DNA of 57,385 bases from Methylococcaceae bacterium (GTDB lineage Bacteria; Pseudomonadota; Gammaproteobacteria; Methylococcales; Methylomonadaceae). The DNA lies in the NCBI GenBank assembly GCA_021647145.1, contig JAKIVF010000005.1, positions 1 through 57,385 of the forward strand, read 5' to 3'. Made by a program: the position numbers and the translations under genes. The notes below the pieces were generated by a model. It had not been told where the DNA came from. It worked only from the letters and a program-made list of their open reading frames with translations, and did not search any database. The number at the start of each line of letters is the position of its first letter. Within the stretch, counting starts at the first letter, position 1. Shown here in pieces: positions 43,640-52,832 of the stretch.

Positions 43640-44791
43640 CTATTCCAGAAGCAGCATAGCTTCATCATAAAGTCTTTGCATAATACCGCCCTCTTCAACA
43701 CTCTCTAAAGCAACCAAGGGTTGATTAATAATGACTTCACCTGCTAGAGACACATTCACTAAGCCTAAATTATCTCCCTTTGTAATTGGGGCAACAACCT
43801 TTTTATCAATATTTATTTCTGCTTTTAAATCACTATAGTGTTTTCTAGGAATTGTGACATATAGATCATCAACCAAGCCAACAGGTAGTTTTTTACCCTC
43901 CCCTTTCCAGACTTTTACATCATTAACAGCTTCATGCCCTTTATATAATCTATGCGTCTCAAAAAAACGAAATCCGTAATTTAATAAAGTCTGACTTTCA
44001 TTGGCTCTAGCGTTCGCACTGCTAGTTCCCATTACCACAGAAATTAATCGCATTTGTTCTCGTTTTGCAGAAGCAACCATACAATAGCCAGCTTCTTCGG
44101 TATAGCCTGTTTTTACACCATCAACAGATTTATCACGCCATAACAATTTATTTCTATTCGGCTGAGTTATTTTATTAAAGGTAAACTCTTTTTGTGAATC
44201 CCATTTGTAATAATCAGGGAATTCTTTAATCAAGGCTACCGTTAATTTAGCTAGATCTCTAGCTGTGGTAAAATGACTTTTACTTGGCAACCCCATACTG
44301 TTTTCAAAACTGGTGCTTTGCATACCTAATCGTTCAGCATGCTGATTCATCAATGCAGCAAAAGTCGCTTCATCTCCAGCAACATGCTCAGCTAATGCAA
44401 CACTCGCATCATTACCTGATTGGATAATAACGCCTTTTAGTAAGTCTTCTACAGCAACTTTTTTATTTACTTCAACAAACATTCTTGACCCAGGTGTTCG
44501 CCAAGCTTTTTTGCTAATGGTTACTTTTTCATCTAAGGTTAAATGACCACTTTTTAATTCTCTAAAAATCACATAAACGGTCATGATTTTAGTCAGGCTT
44601 GCTGGTGCTAGTTTTACATCTGCATTTTTTTCTGCTAAAACTTTACCACTGTTAAAGTCCAGTAAAATAAAGCTTTTTGCGGCAACACTGGGCGATGCTG
44701 GGATCAAAATCCTGTTGGCTGCATTTGCTGTGTTTATAAACATAAACAAAGTCAAAAGAAAAACAAATTTATTTCGTATCACTGTGAACAT
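43640..44791 (-). CDS. dacA: D-alanyl-D-alanine carboxypeptidase (PBP5/6 type)
   Basis: The 383-residue periplasmic enzyme has a signal peptide (about 1-24, NTANA). Active-site motifs are SxxK in APASLTKIMT (about 63-66), SxN in SGNDASVALAEH, and KTG in VKTGYTEEAGYC. A C-terminal beta domain and amphipathic anchor (RLYDEAMLLLE) tether it to the inner membrane. It trims the terminal D-Ala of pentapeptides. The gene lies downstream of rlpA across a probable terminator, so it may have its own promoter. Confidence 0.95.
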   Translation of the reverse strand: MFTVIRNKFVFLLTLFMFINTANAANRILIPASPSVAAKSFILLDFNSGKVLAEKNADVKLAPASLTKIMTVYVIFRELKSGHLTLDEKVTISKKAWRTPGSRMFVEVNKKVAVEDLLKGVIIQSGNDASVALAEHVAGDEATFAALMNQHAERLGMQSTSFENSMGLPSKSHFTTARDLAKLTVALIKEFPDYYKWDSQKEFTFNKITQPNRNKLLWRDKSVDGVKTGYTEEAGYCMVASAKREQMRLISVVMGTSSANARANESQTLLNYGFRFFETHRLYKGHEAVNDVKVWKGEGKKLPVGLVDDLYVTIPRKHYSDLKAEINIDKKVVAPITKGDNLGLVNVSLAGEVIINQPLVALESVEEGGIMQRLYDEAMLLLE

Positions 44792-44840
44792 TATTTTTAA
44801 CCAAATGTAATGCTAAAGAAATTTCCAGAGTTCTAACGCT

Positions 44841-44868
44841 TAAATAAAAGACACAATTTCATTTGTGT
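44841..44868 (-). terminator. Terminator candidate between rlpA and dacA
   Basis: On the minus strand ACACAA, a six-base loop and TTGTGT are followed by CTTTTATTT. It would end the rlpA transcript before dacA. Confidence 0.45.
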
Positions 44869-44948
44869 GATTTATTTCTAAACATAGAGATCTGGCAATG
44901 AATAATTATAGCATTGATGTTTAGATTGCTAGAGTACAGAAAACAAAC

Positions 44949-45764
44949 TTATATCTCTTTTTCAACAATTAACTTCGTTTTCTTATAGCCAATATGCGCT
45001 AATTTCTCGTTTACATTATCTATTTGTTGAGTTGTATAAAATGGTCCAACCTGTACCTTGTAAACTTGATTACCTTGTTGTTGAGCCACCTGAATTCTTG
45101 AATCCAATATTTGTCTTGATATCATCTCGTTTTGCAATTGTTTCGCATAACGCTGATTACTAAAAGCTCCTACTTGTAAATAGGCCATCTCCCCTTGTTT
45201 CGGTAAAAATAATTGTACATCCTCTTCTATTGAAGCTTCCGGGTTAACGGATTCTAATGCAGTAACCTCAACAAAACCCGTTCCTTTTTTAAGAATCCCT
45301 AACTTAACAGCAGCGGTATAAGATAAATCTATCACTCTGTTTTCATGAAAAGGCCCTCTATCATTTACTCTTACAACAATTGTTTTCTTATTTTTTAAAT
45401 TAGTAACTCTTACATAGCTAGGAATAGGCAAGGTCTTATGTGCTGCTGTCATACCATACATATCATAAACTTCACCATTTGAAGTTTTCCTGCCATGAAA
45501 TTTAGTTCCATACCAAGAAGCAATTCCTCTTTTCTGATACCCCTTACTTTTTGCTAGTACTTTGTATTGTTTTCCAAAAACTTCGTATTTTGGTGGGTTT
45601 CCTGCTCTAGTCCTTTTTTCATATTTAGGCACTGCATCTGCAACGGAAGAAATATTAATAGGGACATGATCTGGTGCACTATCCTTATTTTGAGCATTCA
45701 AAGGTGAACTGGTTGAACATCCGCTAGTTAAAAAAAACAGTAAAGCTATCAGCCGTTTATTCAT
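44949..45764 (-). CDS. rlpA: Septal-ring lytic transglycosylase RlpA
   Basis: The 271-residue lipoprotein has a lipobox (LTSGCSTS, Cys about 16). The double-psi beta-barrel (about 78-165) includes RGIASWYGTKFHGRKTSNGE, MTAAHKTLPIPSYVRVTNL and VRVNDRGPFHENRVIDLSYT. The His and Asp of active RlpA (Pseudomonas type) are present, so it likely cleaves naked glycan strands. A C-terminal SPOR domain (about 193-268) binds denuded peptidoglycan at the septum. It sits between mltB and dacA, as in E. coli. Confidence 0.93.
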   Translation of the reverse strand: MNKRLIALLFFLTSGCSTSSPLNAQNKDSAPDHVPINISSVADAVPKYEKRTRAGNPPKYEVFGKQYKVLAKSKGYQKRGIASWYGTKFHGRKTSNGEVYDMYGMTAAHKTLPIPSYVRVTNLKNKKTIVVRVNDRGPFHENRVIDLSYTAAVKLGILKKGTGFVEVTALESVNPEASIEEDVQLFLPKQGEMAYLQVGAFSNQRYAKQLQNEMISRQILDSRIQVAQQQGNQVYKVQVGPFYTTQQIDNVNEKLAHIGYKKTKLIVEKEI

Positions 45765-45848
45765 AATGATTTATTTTTATTAAAATTTATTATCAACAAT
45801 ATAATCTCACTCTCAAAAGATTTTTTTCATTTTCAAAAAAATAAAAAC

Positions 45849-46865
45849 TTACTTATTTTTTTTACTCTCTTTCTTTTCAGACTGGTTAAGTTGTCTCTCT
45901 TTATAAATAGCCTCACTTAACTGATAAGCGGCCATTGCATACAACGGGCTATGATTATAACGTGTAATGACATAAAAATTATTTAATCCTACCCATAAGT
46001 CTTGACTTTTTTCTTGCTGAAAAGATAACAGCTTTACCTTTTCATCTTTATTAATTGTATGTTTACTAGTAATTTGCTTTGCTTGAACTTCTTCCCATTT
46101 AAAGTCAGGTTTAAGCCCTTTTGTCAACACTTGCTTATACGCCTCTCCTTTTGCACTGACTGGAAAAACGATTTCTCCTCCTTTTTTCCAATGATGTTTA
46201 ACAAAATAATTTGCTATGCTAGCCATTGCATCAGCGGGGTTATTCCATATATCTCTTTTTTGATCATTTTCATAATCAGCAGCATAAGCTCTATAGCTAC
46301 TTGGCATAAATTGAGGGAGTCCCATTGCTCCTGCATAAGACCCCTTCGGTTCAAGAGGATTCATTTTTTCTTCTCGGCAAAGAATTAAAAAGTTTTCTAG
46401 CTCACCCATAAAAAATTTACTACGCTTTGGGTAATTAAACGCTAAAGTAGAAAGCGCATCTATCACTCTATCATATCCAGTATTTTGTCCGTACTTAGTT
46501 TCAACACCAAGAATTGCAATGATTATTTCAGCAGGCACACCATATTTTTCCTCAACTGAGGCTAATATTTCTCCATGTTTTTGCCAAAACTGAACCCCCT
46601 CTTTAATACGGGATTCAGTCATAAATATTTTTCGATATTTATACCAGGATAAACCTTCTGCCGGTTTTTTCATCGTTTCAATAATTTTTTTCTTAATATT
46701 CACTGACTGAAACAGTTTTTTTAATTCAACGGAATTAAATTGATGCTGGTTCACCATTTTATCGACAAAACGGTTAAACAACTCAGTTTCTTTTACATCT
46801 GCCTTTGCATTAAAGTTAAACAACAAGCTAATACAGATCAATAGTCGGATAAATATTTTTTTCAT
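45849..46865 (-). CDS. mltB: Lytic murein transglycosylase B
   Basis: The 338-residue periplasmic enzyme has a signal peptide (about 1-22). The catalytic Glu lies in AIILGVETKYGQNTGYDRVI (about 117) and the family AGAMGLPQFMPSSYRAYAAD is at 180-199. There is no lipobox cysteine, so this may be a soluble form rather than the lipid-anchored MltB of E. coli. It cleaves the glycan strands between MurNAc and GlcNAc, forming 1,6-anhydro ends. It lies four bases after rodA and ahead of rlpA. Confidence 0.92.
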   Translation of the reverse strand: MKKIFIRLLICISLLFNFNAKADVKETELFNRFVDKMVNQHQFNSVELKKLFQSVNIKKKIIETMKKPAEGLSWYKYRKIFMTESRIKEGVQFWQKHGEILASVEEKYGVPAEIIIAILGVETKYGQNTGYDRVIDALSTLAFNYPKRSKFFMGELENFLILCREEKMNPLEPKGSYAGAMGLPQFMPSSYRAYAADYENDQKRDIWNNPADAMASIANYFVKHHWKKGGEIVFPVSAKGEAYKQVLTKGLKPDFKWEEVQAKQITSKHTINKDEKVKLLSFQQEKSQDLWVGLNNFYVITRYNHSPLYAMAAYQLSEAIYKERQLNQSEKKESKKNK

Positions 46866-46868
46866 AAT

Positions 46869-47999
46869 TCAAGTAGGTAAGAGTTTCCTATGCGTATGTA
46901 TCGACATAAGAATACCGAAACTTGCTAGTAAAGTCACCATTGAAGTTCCTCCGTAGCTAATCAATGGTAATGGAACGCCTACGACAGGCAATATTCCAAT
47001 GACCATACCAATATTTACAAACACATAAACAAAAAAAGAAAAGGTCAGGCTACCTGCTAATAGACGGCTATAGCTATCTTGTGCTTGCACAGCAATATAT
47101 AAACATCGAATAATGACTAAAAAATAGAGTAACAACAACCCAAGACACCCCAGCAACCCGAATTCTTCAGCAAACACGGCAAAAATAAAATCCGTTGAGC
47201 TTTCTGGAAGAAAATCTAACTTTGCTTGTGTACTGCCCAGCCAGCCTTTACCATGCACCCCCCCAGAGCCAATAGAAATTTTAGATTGGATAATATGATA
47301 ACCTTTTCCCAACGGATCTGACTCAGGGTTTAGAAAGGTTATCACTCTTCCTTTCTGGTAATCATGCATAAAATGCCATAAAACGGGTGTTAATAAACCC
47401 AATACACCTGCAATGATTAGCATAAACATCCAGGACAATCCAGCAAAAAATAAAACAGCTGCGCCAGAACTTGCCACTAATATTGATGTGCCTAAATCAG
47501 GCTGTTTCGCAATCAAGAAAGTTGGAATAATAATTAATAAAGCTGCAATAAAAAATTGTTTTGGTTTCGGTGGTAAAGCATATTCCGAAAGAAATTTTGC
47601 TATCATCATTGGTGTTGTAATTTTTATCATCTCGGAAGGTTGAAAACGAAAAAAACCTAAATCTAGCCAACGTTGCGCTCCTTTACCGATATACCCAAAT
47701 AATAATACCGCGATCAATAACATGACCCCTATAATATAGAAAGTAGAAGAATATCGTTGAAATTGTCTTGGGTTAACATGCGCTAAAATAATCATCAAAA
47801 CAAATGCAAAAGCCACTCTTGTTGCTTGTCGTATCAAAATACTTATATCCTCCCCTCCTGCACTGTATAAAATTACAAAACTACTGATACTAATTAAAAA
47901 AAGACCAATAAATAATGGAATATCAACATGAAGCGTTCTGAGTATAGTGCCTATAACTGAAGGTTGATAGAACTGCTCGTCTCTGGTTTCAGTTTTCAT
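46869..47999 (-). CDS. mrdB: Rod-shape peptidoglycan glycosyltransferase RodA
   Basis: The 376-residue SEDS polymerase has about ten membrane helices. Typical stretches are FFRFQPSEMIKI, KQPDLGTSILVA with the active-site Asp, GSGGVHGKGWLGSTQAKLDF, LPESSTDFIFAVFAEEFG and PLPLISYGGTSM. It polymerises lipid II during elongation together with PBP2. The start overlaps the mrdA stop (ATGA). Confidence 0.96.
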   Translation of the reverse strand: MKTETRDEQFYQPSVIGTILRTLHVDIPLFIGLFLISISSFVILYSAGGEDISILIRQATRVAFAFVLMIILAHVNPRQFQRYSSTFYIIGVMLLIAVLLFGYIGKGAQRWLDLGFFRFQPSEMIKITTPMMIAKFLSEYALPPKPKQFFIAALLIIIPTFLIAKQPDLGTSILVASSGAAVLFFAGLSWMFMLIIAGVLGLLTPVLWHFMHDYQKGRVITFLNPESDPLGKGYHIIQSKISIGSGGVHGKGWLGSTQAKLDFLPESSTDFIFAVFAEEFGLLGCLGLLLLYFLVIIRCLYIAVQAQDSYSRLLAGSLTFSFFVYVFVNIGMVIGILPVVGVPLPLISYGGTSMVTLLASFGILMSIHTHRKLLPT

Positions 48000-49852
48000 T
48001 TAATTGTTGCCTCCACCTTAGTTTCAGCTAAAAACTGTTTTATAATTTTACTTGCAATAGGTGCTGCCACAGATCCTCCATGGCCACCATTCTCAACTAT
48101 AACGGCAACTGCAAGTTTAGGTGCATGAGCAGGCGCAAAAGCCATAAACAAGGCATGATCCTTTAATTTTGAATCCAACTCACCTTCTTTATATTTCTCT
48201 TCTTGTTTTACTGTAAAAACCTGTGCAGTTCCTGTTTTACCCGCTATTTGATAACTGATTCCCTTACTCAGCCTACGAGCAGTGCCCCGCCAACCATGAA
48301 TAACATTGATCATTGCAGAAAAGATATCCTCAACATTTTGTTGATTGAGAATGATCTGTTTTTTCTCATAAACGCCCGTAATTTCAGTTTGTTCAGAATT
48401 ATAAAATTTATTAACTAAACGTGGTGTAACAACTTTTCCCTTGTTTGCCAAGGTTGCAGTTGCTCTAGCTAACTGAAGGGGGGTTACCTGCAAAAAACCT
48501 TGGCCAATACCGGTAATTAATGTCTCACCTGGATACCAAGGTTGACTTCTAGCCCTTTTTTTCCATGCTTTGGAGGGTAATAAACCAGCTTTTTCCCCGA
48601 CTAAATCTATTTTAGTTTTATCTCCAAAACCAAATTTTTGTAAAAATTCATGTATTTTATCTATCCCTAAATTTCGTGCTAAATCATAAAAATAAACATC
48701 ACAAGATTGAGTGATCGCATTCTTCATATTAACAAGTCCATGTCCTGATGCCTTCCAGTCTCTGTACTTATGTTTCAGTCTTGGTAGTTGGTAGTAGCCA
48801 GGACAAAATATCTTTTGCCTAGCCTTTATTACATTATATTCTAGACCCGCTAATGCTATAAAAGGTTTGATAGTAGAACCAGGGGGATATTGTCCTCGTA
48901 ATGCTCTATTAAACATTGGCTGATCCTCAGATTGTTGCAATGCCTTATATGCCTTATTACTTATCCCCGAAACAAAAGGGTTAGGGTCAAACCCGGGTCT
49001 ACTTGCAAAAACCACAACATTTCCAGTCTTAACTTCTATTGCTACAGCCGCGCCATTTTGCCCTTCTAGAGCATCATAAGCTATTTTTTGCAATTCAATA
49101 TCAAGCGTTAAGGTTAAATTTTCTCCTGGAATTGGATCTGCTGTAGCAACTGATTTAATCTTTCGTCCTTGAGCATTTGTTTCTATTTCTGAGTATCCCG
49201 TTTGTCCATGTAATTGTGACTCATATCTTTTTTCAATTCCAATTTTCCCGACATGATGAGTGCCTCTGTATTCAGCAACAGGCAATGTCTTCAATTCCTT
49301 TTCATTGATTCTGCCAACATAGCCGACAATATGTGAGGTTAATTCTCCATAAGGATAATGTCTAACAAGTCGTGCATAAAGGTCAACACCGGGAAAATAG
49401 GGTCGAACCACAGCAAATTTAGCAACCTCAAAATCATTTAATTGTACTAACAAAGGAATACTAGAAAACCGTTTTGATCTTTTTTTCTGTTTAAGAAATT
49501 GTTCTATTTTTTCATCAGGAATAGCAAATAACTGCTGAAGCTTTTGCAAGGTTTGTTCAATATTTTTGATTTGCTCAGGAATCAGCTCTAAGCTATAGGA
49601 AGGAATATTCTCCGCTAGTACGCGTCCATTTCTATCATAAATGATACCGCGCGTAGGAGCTATGGGTGCTAGTTTTATTCGATTTGATTTTGCCATCATC
49701 GAATAATGATTGTGCCCAACAACTTGCAAATAAACTAATCGACCAACCAACCCAAGTATCATTATGCTAAAAAAAACTAAAACAGCGACGACTCGGCTAA
49801 GAAACATGCGGTTTTCTGCAAACGAGTCTTTAACTGTATAATGTCGACTCAT
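47996..49852 (-). CDS. mrdA: Penicillin-binding protein 2
   Basis: The 618-residue class B PBP has an N-terminal membrane helix (about 20-42), the dimerisation domain starting RGIIYDRNGRVLAENIPSYS, and the transpeptidase domain with SxxK (PGSTIKPF, Ser about 330), SxN-type (TQSCDVYFYDLA) and KTGTAQ (about 545). It crosslinks side-wall peptidoglycan in the elongasome with RodA and MreC. It follows mreD by ten bases and overlaps rodA. Confidence 0.96.
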   Translation of the reverse strand: MSRHYTVKDSFAENRMFLSRVVAVLVFFSIMILGLVGRLVYLQVVGHNHYSMMAKSNRIKLAPIAPTRGIIYDRNGRVLAENIPSYSLELIPEQIKNIEQTLQKLQQLFAIPDEKIEQFLKQKKRSKRFSSIPLLVQLNDFEVAKFAVVRPYFPGVDLYARLVRHYPYGELTSHIVGYVGRINEKELKTLPVAEYRGTHHVGKIGIEKRYESQLHGQTGYSEIETNAQGRKIKSVATADPIPGENLTLTLDIELQKIAYDALEGQNGAAVAIEVKTGNVVVFASRPGFDPNPFVSGISNKAYKALQQSEDQPMFNRALRGQYPPGSTIKPFIALAGLEYNVIKARQKIFCPGYYQLPRLKHKYRDWKASGHGLVNMKNAITQSCDVYFYDLARNLGIDKIHEFLQKFGFGDKTKIDLVGEKAGLLPSKAWKKRARSQPWYPGETLITGIGQGFLQVTPLQLARATATLANKGKVVTPRLVNKFYNSEQTEITGVYEKKQIILNQQNVEDIFSAMINVIHGWRGTARRLSKGISYQIAGKTGTAQVFTVKQEEKYKEGELDSKLKDHALFMAFAPAHAPKLAVAVIVENGGHGGSVAAPIASKIIKQFLAETKVEATIK

Positions 49853-49862
49853 ACTACCCTAT

Positions 49863-50336
49863 TCATCTAATAGAACGAAAAAACCGTAGCGTGGTATAAA
49901 TTACTGGCCAAAAAAAAGTACCAACAATAACTGGCAACAAAAACACCACCGTTAATTGAGCATCTCCTTTAAAATCTTCAATCATAAATTCAATCATCTT
50001 AGATAATAATAAACTAGAAGAAATAAAAAGAGATTGTTGTCTTAACAAATACTGTCCTAATCGTTTATGTAATTTCAAACAAGAAAAAGCAGTTAACGAA
50101 TAAGCCAGCGCGTGTTGCCCTAATAAACGACCGGTTAAAACATCAACAATTAACCCAACACCCCAAGCATTAAAAACACCCACCTTCTCAGGAACTGCTA
50201 ACACCCAGTAAATCAAAGTCAATAAAACCCAATCTGGATTGTAATCCCTAAAAAACACAGGAAGAGAAAAAATATTTAACCCCATTGCAAAAAAAATTGA
50301 CACAAAGTAACCTTTTAAAGCTTGAGATTTATTCAT
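49863..50336 (-). CDS. mreD: Rod-shape-determining protein MreD
   Basis: The 157-residue membrane protein has about five helices and the MreD stretches PDWVLLTLIYWVLAVPEKVG and FNAWGVGLIVDVLTGRLLGQ then HALAYSLTAF. It joins MreC and PBP2 in the elongasome. Its ATG overlaps mreC by eight bases. Confidence 0.93.
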   Translation of the reverse strand: MNKSQALKGYFVSIFFAMGLNIFSLPVFFRDYNPDWVLLTLIYWVLAVPEKVGVFNAWGVGLIVDVLTGRLLGQHALAYSLTAFSCLKLHKRLGQYLLRQQSLFISSSLLLSKMIEFMIEDFKGDAQLTVVFLLPVIVGTFFWPVIYTTLRFFRSIR

Positions 50337-51189
50337 TTTCTTTTTTATCGTTTTTAGTACCTTTGGCTTCTACTTCATCAGGAAATGCCAAGGGTACGGG
50401 AGTAGAATCACTCCAAACAACTAATAGCTCCCGAATTCTATCTAGTTTAGCCTTAGGTGTTGCATAAATATTGGCAAAAGGTTTATCCGGCTGCATAATA
50501 AAATTATCAACCACCGCGACAGGATAACCTTGAGGAAAAACCCCTCCTAAGCCAGAAGTAACTAATAAATCCCCAGGTAAAATATCTGCATTATTAGGTA
50601 AAAAGGGTAATTTTAACCGGTCTAGTTTCCCACTACCCACAGCTATAGTTCTTAAGCCATTTCGATTAACCTGAACAGGAAGGGCATGATTTGGATCAGT
50701 AATTAACATTACTTCAGAATTTAAAGGCATTGATCTAAGAACTTGCCCAACAATACCATTAGCATCTATTGCTGGTTGTTTCGCATGTACGCCAAATTTA
50801 GAGCCCTTGTTAATCACCACCACATGCTCATAGGGCACAAGGTTAACTGAAAGTAACTCGGCCGATAATATTTGTTCACCTAATTCAAATGAATTTCCCA
50901 ATAACCCTTTGAGACGAATGTTTTCATTTTCTAATGCAGCAAATTTCAACAATCTTACTCTATCAATTACTTGCTTTTCTTTTAATAAGGCATTTTCTTT
51001 TTTTAATGCAGAATAAGACTTAATACTCACTAAAGTATCTTTTATTACCGAAGGGAAACTAACAAGCTTTTGTACTGGATAAGAGAAAAATGAGAGTCCT
51101 GAGCGTACCGTATCTAGTCGGGAACTTTTATGGTCAACAATAAGAAAAAAAATAGACACTAGCACAACTATAAGCAACCGAGTATTCAC
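50329..51189 (-). CDS. mreC: Rod-shape-determining protein MreC
   Basis: The 286-residue protein has an N-terminal membrane helix (about 4-20), a coiled coil (about 55-90, ALKKENALLKEKQVIDRVRL), and two beta domains with VNKGSKFGVHAKQPAIDANG and VGQVLRSMPLNSEVMLITDP. It scaffolds PBP2 in the periplasm. The start is GTG at 51189. A hairpin in the 192-base gap after mreB may attenuate transcription. Confidence 0.95.
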   Translation of the reverse strand: MNTRLLIVVLVSIFFLIVDHKSSRLDTVRSGLSFFSYPVQKLVSFPSVIKDTLVSIKSYSALKKENALLKEKQVIDRVRLLKFAALENENIRLKGLLGNSFELGEQILSAELLSVNLVPYEHVVVINKGSKFGVHAKQPAIDANGIVGQVLRSMPLNSEVMLITDPNHALPVQVNRNGLRTIAVGSGKLDRLKLPFLPNNADILPGDLLVTSGLGGVFPQGYPVAVVDNFIMQPDKPFANIYATPKAKLDRIRELLVVWSDSTPVPLAFPDEVEAKGTKNDKKENE

Positions 51190-51306
51190 AGAAGGACCAG
51201 AAGTAAATAAAAGTTTTATAGTAAGGCCTCGAATAAAATATTACAAATAATGGCCTTAATTATAGCGCAAGAGATTGGTTTTATTATTTATTTAATATAA
51301 TTTAAA

Positions 51307-51336
51307 GCCTTTTTTCTTTTCATAAACAAAAAAGGC
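51307..51336 (-). terminator. Possible attenuator hairpin between mreB and mreC
   Basis: GCCTTTTTT (51307-51315) pairs with AAAAAAGGC (51328-51336), with TTTAAATT following on the minus strand. It could reduce read-through from mreB into mreC, giving more MreB than MreCD. Confidence 0.4.
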
Positions 51337-51381
51337 CAGAAAAATGTTTATGCCCAGCTATACTGTCAAAATTAAATTCAG

Positions 51382-52425
51382 TTATTCCAACGAAAAAGCC
51401 GATATTCCCTTTTCATCTAACATGTCTAAAATAATTCCCCCACCTCTAGCAACACAAGTCAGCGGATCATCTGCAACATAGACCGGCAACCCTGTTTCTT
51501 CTGAAACGAGTCTGTCAATGTCTGTCAATAAGGCACCACCTCCAGTGATAACAATTCCCCTCTCGGCAACATCCGCCCCTAATTCTGGTGGCGTTTGTTC
51601 TAATGCAACCTTAACTGCTCCAACAATACCAGCTAAAGGTTCTTGCAAAGCCTCTAGCGCTTCATTACTATTTAAGATAAAGCTACGCGGAATACCTTCT
51701 GCTAAATTTCGCCCTGTTATCTGAATTTCTTTAACTTCACTACCTGGATATGCAGTTCCAATTTCTTTTTTAATTTTCTCTGCCGTTGCTTCTCCAATTA
51801 AGGTGCCATAATTTCTCCGCACATAATTAATTATCGCCTCGTCAAAACGGTCTCCCCCAATTCTGACTGACTCAGAGTAAACTATTCCATTTAATGACAT
51901 GATCGCAACTTCTGAAGTACCTCCCCCTATATCCAACACCATAGACCCTTGAGCTTCATCAATAGGAAGTCCTGCACCCATTGCTGCAGACATTGGCTCT
52001 TCTATTAAATACACTTCTCTTGCACCTGCCATTGCTGCCGATTCACGTATTGCTCGCCTCTCAACTTGAGTTGAACCACAAGGTACACAAATTAAGATTC
52101 GTGGGCTTGGACGTAAAAACTTAGCCTCATGAACTTTTTCAATAAAAAAACGTAACATCCTTTCAGTCACGGCAAAATCAGCAATTACACCATCTTTTAA
52201 TGGGCGAATAGCAGTAATATTTCCTGGAGTTCGTCCCAGCATTTTTTTTGCATCCACTCCTACTGCCGCAATAGTTTTTGCGCCGCGAACTTTATCTTCC
52301 TTAATCGCTACTACAGAAGGTTCATTTAGTACAATCCCCTGGCCCGGCATATAAATCAAAGTATTTGCAGTGCCTAAATCGATAGACAAATCGTTGGAAA
52401 ATAATCCTCGAATTTTTTCGAACAT
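51382..52425 (-). CDS. mreB: Rod-shape-determining actin MreB
   Basis: The 347-residue bacterial actin has nucleotide-binding loops DLGTANTLIY (about 17-26), VLDIGGGTSEVAIM and GIVITGGGALL. The N-terminal MFEKIRGLFSND forms the amphipathic membrane-binding segment typical of gram-negative MreB. It organises elongasome movement and cell width. It heads the cell-shape block and is divergent from gatC, 112 bases away. Confidence 0.97.
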   Translation of the reverse strand: MFEKIRGLFSNDLSIDLGTANTLIYMPGQGIVLNEPSVVAIKEDKVRGAKTIAAVGVDAKKMLGRTPGNITAIRPLKDGVIADFAVTERMLRFFIEKVHEAKFLRPSPRILICVPCGSTQVERRAIRESAAMAGAREVYLIEEPMSAAMGAGLPIDEAQGSMVLDIGGGTSEVAIMSLNGIVYSESVRIGGDRFDEAIINYVRRNYGTLIGEATAEKIKKEIGTAYPGSEVKEIQITGRNLAEGIPRSFILNSNEALEALQEPLAGIVGAVKVALEQTPPELGADVAERGIVITGGGALLTDIDRLVSEETGLPVYVADDPLTCVARGGGIILDMLDEKGISAFSLE

Positions 52426-52537
52426 ATTTTTGCAAGTATCCTTAAACAGAAAATTTTACTACTTTAACAATCTAATAGGTATTTAAGCAAGATATAAAGT
52501 ATCATAATTAGAACCATCTAACACTTGGAGATTAAAA

Positions 52538-52825
52538 ATGAACTTATCAGCTGATGAAGTAAAAAAAATCGCCTATTTGGCAAGATTAGGCATCAATGAT
52601 AATGATATTGATGCCTATGCATCTGAGTTATCTAATATGTTAGACTTGATGACTCAAATGAGTGATACAAATACTGACGCAATTCAACCTATGGCTCACC
52701 CTATGGATCAAACTCAACGCTTCCGTGCGGATATCGCATCAGAAAAAAATCAGCGACAAAATTTTCAGTCTATTGCACCTCAAATAGAAAATGGATTGTA
52801 CTTAGTTCCTAAAGTTCTCGACTAA
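52538..52825 (+). CDS. gatC: Asp/Glu-tRNA amidotransferase subunit C
   Basis: The 95-residue GatC starts MNLSADEVKKIAYLARLGIN and has the ANMLDLM-like belt reading LSNMLDLMTQM, then PMAHPMDQTQRFRADIASEK. It stabilises the GatAB complex, wrapping around GatA. It heads the gatCAB operon with a GGAG site before ATG 52538. Presence of the complex implies that Gln-tRNA and/or Asn-tRNA are made by transamidation. Confidence 0.94.
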   Translation: MNLSADEVKKIAYLARLGINDNDIDAYASELSNMLDLMTQMSDTNTDAIQPMAHPMDQTQRFRADIASEKNQRQNFQSIAPQIENGLYLVPKVLD

Positions 52826-52832
52826 TTTTATT